This document shows positions 60,510 through 64,000 of a stretch of 64,000 nucleotides of DNA, piece by piece. The notes beneath the pieces were generated by a model. The model made no database searches, was not told where the DNA came from, and worked only from the letters and a program-made list of their open reading frames with translations. The position numbers and the translations under genes are program-made. This DNA comes from Biscogniauxia marginata (taxonomy: Eukaryota; Ascomycota; Sordariomycetes; Xylariales; Xylariaceae). Where the stretch lies: NCBI GenBank assembly GCA_022695795.1, contig MU404066.1, positions 248,001 through 312,000 on the forward strand, in the 5' to 3' direction. The stretch's first letter is position 1, and each line of letters starts with the position of its first letter.

Positions 60510-61545
60510 TGTAATGTGTATGTACAAACGTCTTGTAGTAATGCGAATTAAAAAGCGTGTGCGTATGTTACACATATTAATACACAAAGGAAAACCCCAA
60601 TGTCTCCAAAGGGGGGACAGAGAATACTCAGTAAGAAGTGTCCTAAAGCAAATGGTGCTTGGTGACTAAAGAATCATCCCTAATTCTAGCGACGATGGTG
60701 GTTACATCTAAAAAACAAGAGAACCCAATCACCAAGGCCTAATTGCTTTAACGAAGATACGGGGAAAGACAATGTGCATGTGTATCGGGTGGTGCATAAG
60801 GAGAACGAGCTATTCTAAAGACGTTCAGTTTGTCCTTCTACGGTAGAAACAGTGAATGGGTGTGGAAGCCGTCAAATGTTCGTCCATAGTTTTTACCTGA
60901 CGAGGCTCGAGGCTCGAGGCTCGAAACTGAGCCGTTGAAGCTTTCCCTTTGCCACCCCGGTCGCGCCGCCCTGAATCAACAGAGCCTCCGCGTATAGAGC
61001 CATTGGTCATTTGCCCATTGGTACTTGACCAGGCGTACCGAATGAGTAAACTAGCCCACCCAACCGCCCAGCCGCCTAACCACCTAGTTGCCGTCCCGAT
61101 CCTTTGCATGCGTTCAGGGGATGCGAGTCATACGTTTTGTACAATAATAAGAGCCGTCTCTCGGGTGATGCTCACTCGCAGTGCGCAAGGCGCATCTATG
61201 TTCCTATCCTGTCGATGCGCTTCATGGCGCGATACTGCTTGGTGCACGTCAAGTCGTGATGTAAAATGCAAAAAGAAGGCTGCCGTAGGGAAGAGAGGCT
61301 AGAGAAAGTAAAGCAATAACCAAAACGCCTTGACTCCTTGCAGTAAGAACCATGTTTCAGTTGTCATGCGCCGAAATATCAATGACAGTAGCCTAGTAGC
61401 TCGAGGTGCCGGCTTTCCCAACAGGAAGAGGATGCTTGGGTCACCGGGTGTACAGTGAAAAGACATTATAAAAAGGGGCGAAGACCGCCAGACGGCAAGC
61501 GTAGTAAGAGTTCCTCAGCCTCTTCTAAACGAGGGTTTTTTATTA
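57882..61545. other. Tail-to-tail intergenic region rich in microsatellites
   Basis: No supported gene in 3.6 kb. Simple repeats are a GTGA array at 58787-58809, an AT run at 59260-59278, a GA run at 59401-59419, a GGA run at 59832-59850, a TAG array at 60469-60509, and three copies of GGCTCGA near 60904-60924. A poly-T of about 20 lies at 60098-60117. Confidence 0.5.
60469..60509. repeat. TAG trinucleotide microsatellite
   Basis: About thirteen uninterrupted TAG units in non-coding DNA. It is the purest intergenic triplet array in the window and a likely length-variable marker. Confidence 0.95.
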
Positions 61546-63119
61546 TTACAAACCTTCTTCGCCGGCCTTGCATAGTTTTATTTCACGGCCCCATTCGGAC
61601 TTTAGGACTTGCGAGGCGGTGATTCGTCGAGACGGATTAGGATCCAGGATAGAGTAAATGACGTTGCGGCAACGGGCCTTCACGTGCCATTTTCATGTTA
61701 GAGTGTTACACGAGCGATTGGGGTAAGGGGGCCAATGAGGCAACTTACACGATGCAGCGATTCGATTGGGCCGTAGCCCTCCTCGTCGCGGCGACCCTCG
61801 AGGTATCGTTCGTAAAACTCGTCCTCGTCCTTTTTGGCAACGCGCCATAAGTGCCTGCCCGTCCGCATTGCCATGTAAATGACACCACAGGCCCAAACAT
61901 CGACCGCGCGAGCATCAAATTCCTTGTCGATATATTCTTCGGGGGCAATGTAAGGCGCAGAGCCACAGAGACCTGAAACCATGTGGGCATCGTTCTCCCA
62001 GGCCATCCGGAAGCACTCGCCATTGCCGAAATCCGTAATCTTCAGCGCGCCATGGGAGGTTAGCAGTAGGTTCTCCGGTTTCAGGTCGCGGTGGGCCACT
62101 CCCATCTCGTGCATGTACTCGACGCCACGCATCATCTGCTTGAAGTAGCAATCCGCCTCGAGGACTTCTAGCTTGCCGGCCGCCAGAACAAGCGTGTAGA
62201 GATCACCTCCGGAGCAATACTCCATGACCTCGCAATAGTCGCCTTTCTGGTCCTTCAGGAGATCTAGCGTGTGGATGACGTTCGGGTGGCGCAGAGAAGA
62301 CGAAATGCAGAACTCGGCCGTAAGCCGCTTGCTGTACTTCTTCTCGGTCTCCTCCGGCCTGCGCCGGAACTCTTTAACGGCGAAGAGCTTCTCCCCGTTC
62401 TCAATCTTCTTGTGTGATATCCTCACAATGCCAAAAGCGCCGCGGCCGACAACTTCCTGACACTTGCCATACTTTTCAACAAGGGTGATGCTCTGGTTAG
62501 GCCCACCTCTCTTGTCACCCGCCAGCGAATCCTTCTCTTGCTTGAGCGTGTCGACCCAGCTGGACACCAAGGACAAATCAGCCTCCGGCACCTGATCCTG
62601 CTTTCTGCCCAGGAGGGTCTTCCACATGTCGGATAATTTTTCCTGACGCTTGCTGCCCTTGAGATGGTGCTCGTGGCCACCGGGTACATCCGGGTTCGTG
62701 ACATATCTCTGGCTATTCGCCGGTTTTGGTGCAGGAGGAACGTCGACGGCGGAAGGCTTGCGACCAGGCGCAGCTGGTTTGACTACGGTGGTGGGCTTCA
62801 GGGTCTTGGCAGGAGTACTCGCACCCGAAGGAGGTACAGGGCTTGCGCCCATACGCTTCCCCGGCTGCAGGGAGTCAGCCACTCCCGTTGCGGACGCGGC
62901 CCTGGGTAACTCGTCCTTGTTGGAAAACATTCGGGTCAAACGATCCTTGATCGATGCCTTTTCGGGTTGCTTCAGCAGACCATCGGCCGAGAGGTTGCCA
63001 TTGACAGGCTGGCCATTCTGGGGCTTGAGGCTCGGGGATCTCGTGGGGAGTTCGAAGGACTTAATAGAGGACTGTTTCGAGGCGTTGGGCGAGACGGTCT
63101 TCTCGGAAGCGTTCGACAT
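61546..63119 (-). CDS. HAL4/SAT4-type serine/threonine protein kinase
   Basis: Two exons, 63119-61749 and 61677-61546, with a 71-bp intron (GTAAGT..GAAG), encode 500 residues. The start MSNASEKTV is the first ATG; the frame upstream has only a TTG. The first ~235 residues are Ser/Pro/Lys-rich. The kinase domain has [13 protein letters not shown] (P-loop), VKEFRRR (Lys), [11 protein letters not shown] (catalytic loop), TDFGNGE (DFG), and [16 protein letters not shown] with [11 protein letters not shown]. The short last exon supplies [12 protein letters not shown] and the tail [18 protein letters not shown], typical of the fungal HAL4/SAT4/NPR branch, which stabilises plasma-membrane Trk and nutrient transporters under salt stress. 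All catalytic residues are intact. A model that ignores the intron would lose the last 44 residues. Confidence 0.94.
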
Positions 63120-64000
63120 TGCGCAGGCAAGGGAGGGGGGAGAGTTCCTCGACAAGAAAAAAAGTGGTCTAGCGGATTTTAAGGTGAAGCCAGGTGCACT
63201 TGGCGACAAGGGGAGCAGCGGGGTGGTGATTGCTTGATCGCGTGGGTGGGCGTGGGCGGGCGTGGGCGTGGGCGTGGGCGTGTTGCAAGGTGGGCGGCGA
63301 AATGTCGCCTTGGTGGGCTAGGCCCAGGTACTGGCGACACTAATGACGAGATGCAAACCAGCGACGAGTTGGACCAGGATTTCCGCAACTCTCCGAGAGA
63401 AAAGAAGAAGGGGGGGTTGAGGGAGGGAGAGAAGCGGAGGGAGTCGAATTTGTAGTTTCCGGTAACAAGGAGTGGGGAGCGCCAAATGGGCTACTAGCAG
63501 TGCTAGAAAGGTACCTAAGTCTAGGGCCCGGCTTGAACTGAGTTATGCTGCCGTTTAACAAGCTTCTAACCTTGGGTGCTTGTCTCGGTAAAAAAAAAAG
63601 AAAAGAAAAAGGAACCTTAGTGGGAAAAAACCACTATGGAGGAATTTTATCTCCGGTTGGTTGCTATTGTTGTTGTTTTATTTTATGTCCCCTTCTTTTC
63701 TTTTCTGTCTCTCTCTTGTCTTTTTCTTGTCTCTCTCCGAGGGACCCCGCAGACTAAGTTAGTATGGTGCAGGAACTATAAGCGAGACGGATTGCTCCAA
63801 AGTTATTGCGTGTTTGATTGTGCGTTGGATGTTTGTGTCAAAGTCGGGGAAGTGGATGGCGTGGCTAGAGGCGTATCTCTCCCGTGGTTGTGGTGTCGAT
63901 GATGACGATGGCGATACTGATGATGCTAGATAGGGGTCGGGTAATCGGCGGGAGGAACCTTGGGATGGTTCCAGCAAATGTTAGAGACGGGACAAGTGAC
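63120..64000. promoter_or_regulatory. Promoter / leader of the kinase gene
   Basis: Upstream DNA of the minus-strand kinase. A GGGCGT hexamer array (63245-63282) lies about 130 bases before the start, followed by GA-rich DNA at 63400-63440. A TTTTCTTTTC stretch occurs at 63690-63735. No gene is supported up to the window end. Confidence 0.45.

Noticed and set aside
63120..63209. Extended kinase N-terminus beginning at 63209
   Set aside because: It would start at TTG; the first ATG in frame is at 63119 and matches a normal start.

Overview
The window is nuclear DNA of a filamentous ascomycete (Pezizomycotina), most likely a Sordariomycete. The evidence is short GT-AG introns (about 48-120 bp) with CTRAY-type branch sites, a group I G-alpha of exactly 353 residues like Neurospora GNA-1 and Magnaporthe MagB, many fungal-type families, and intergenic DNA full of TACCTA/TAGGTA runs and microsatellites. 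I located thirteen intact genes that I can join exon by exon or read as one exon with reasonable confidence, two weaker intact models (an EF-1-alpha-like mini-GTPase and an orphan), and two gene relics. All coordinates come from reading by eye; no alignment or search was run.

Layout. 1-3.85 kb: wreck of a highly reducing polyketide synthase (+), facing a broken thioesterase (-), the remains of a secondary-metabolite cluster. 5.0-6.1 kb: Smr-domain protein (-) ending in a CaaX box. 6.1-10.3 kb: no gene seen. 10.3-12.0 kb: G-alpha subunit (+) with a probable intron in its leader. 14.1-18.1 kb: alpha/beta-hydrolase + NACHT + ankyrin NOD-like receptor (-), followed upstream by an AT-rich fold-back element (18.69-19.07 kb) and a small EF-1-alpha-like GTPase (19.5-20.4 kb, -). 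These three form an accessory-looking island.

21.1-34.5 kb is a dense housekeeping block: Cdc123 (-), Cwc21 (+), a CCDC90/Fmp32-type mitochondrial coiled-coil protein (-), a cytochrome b561-domain membrane protein (+), kinetochore Nnf1 (+) and a G3BP-like NTF2/RRM protein (-). 37.0 kb: cysteine-rich single-pass membrane protein (+). 40.4-41.5 kb: orphan gene (-) beside a short tandem repeat. 45.4-47.4 kb: Zn2Cys6 transcription factor (+). 48.4-50.4 kb: F-box-like protein (-). 50.4-56.4 kb: long gene-poor stretch. 56.4-57.9 kb: low-complexity protein of unknown function (+). 61.5-63.1 kb: HAL4/SAT4-type kinase (-).

The genes do not form one pathway; eukaryotic neighbours share promoters and terminator regions rather than operons. 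The places that merit attention are the decayed PKS/thioesterase pair, the NLR / fold-back / mini-GTPase island, the CVIM-terminated Smr protein and the leader microsatellite of Nnf1.
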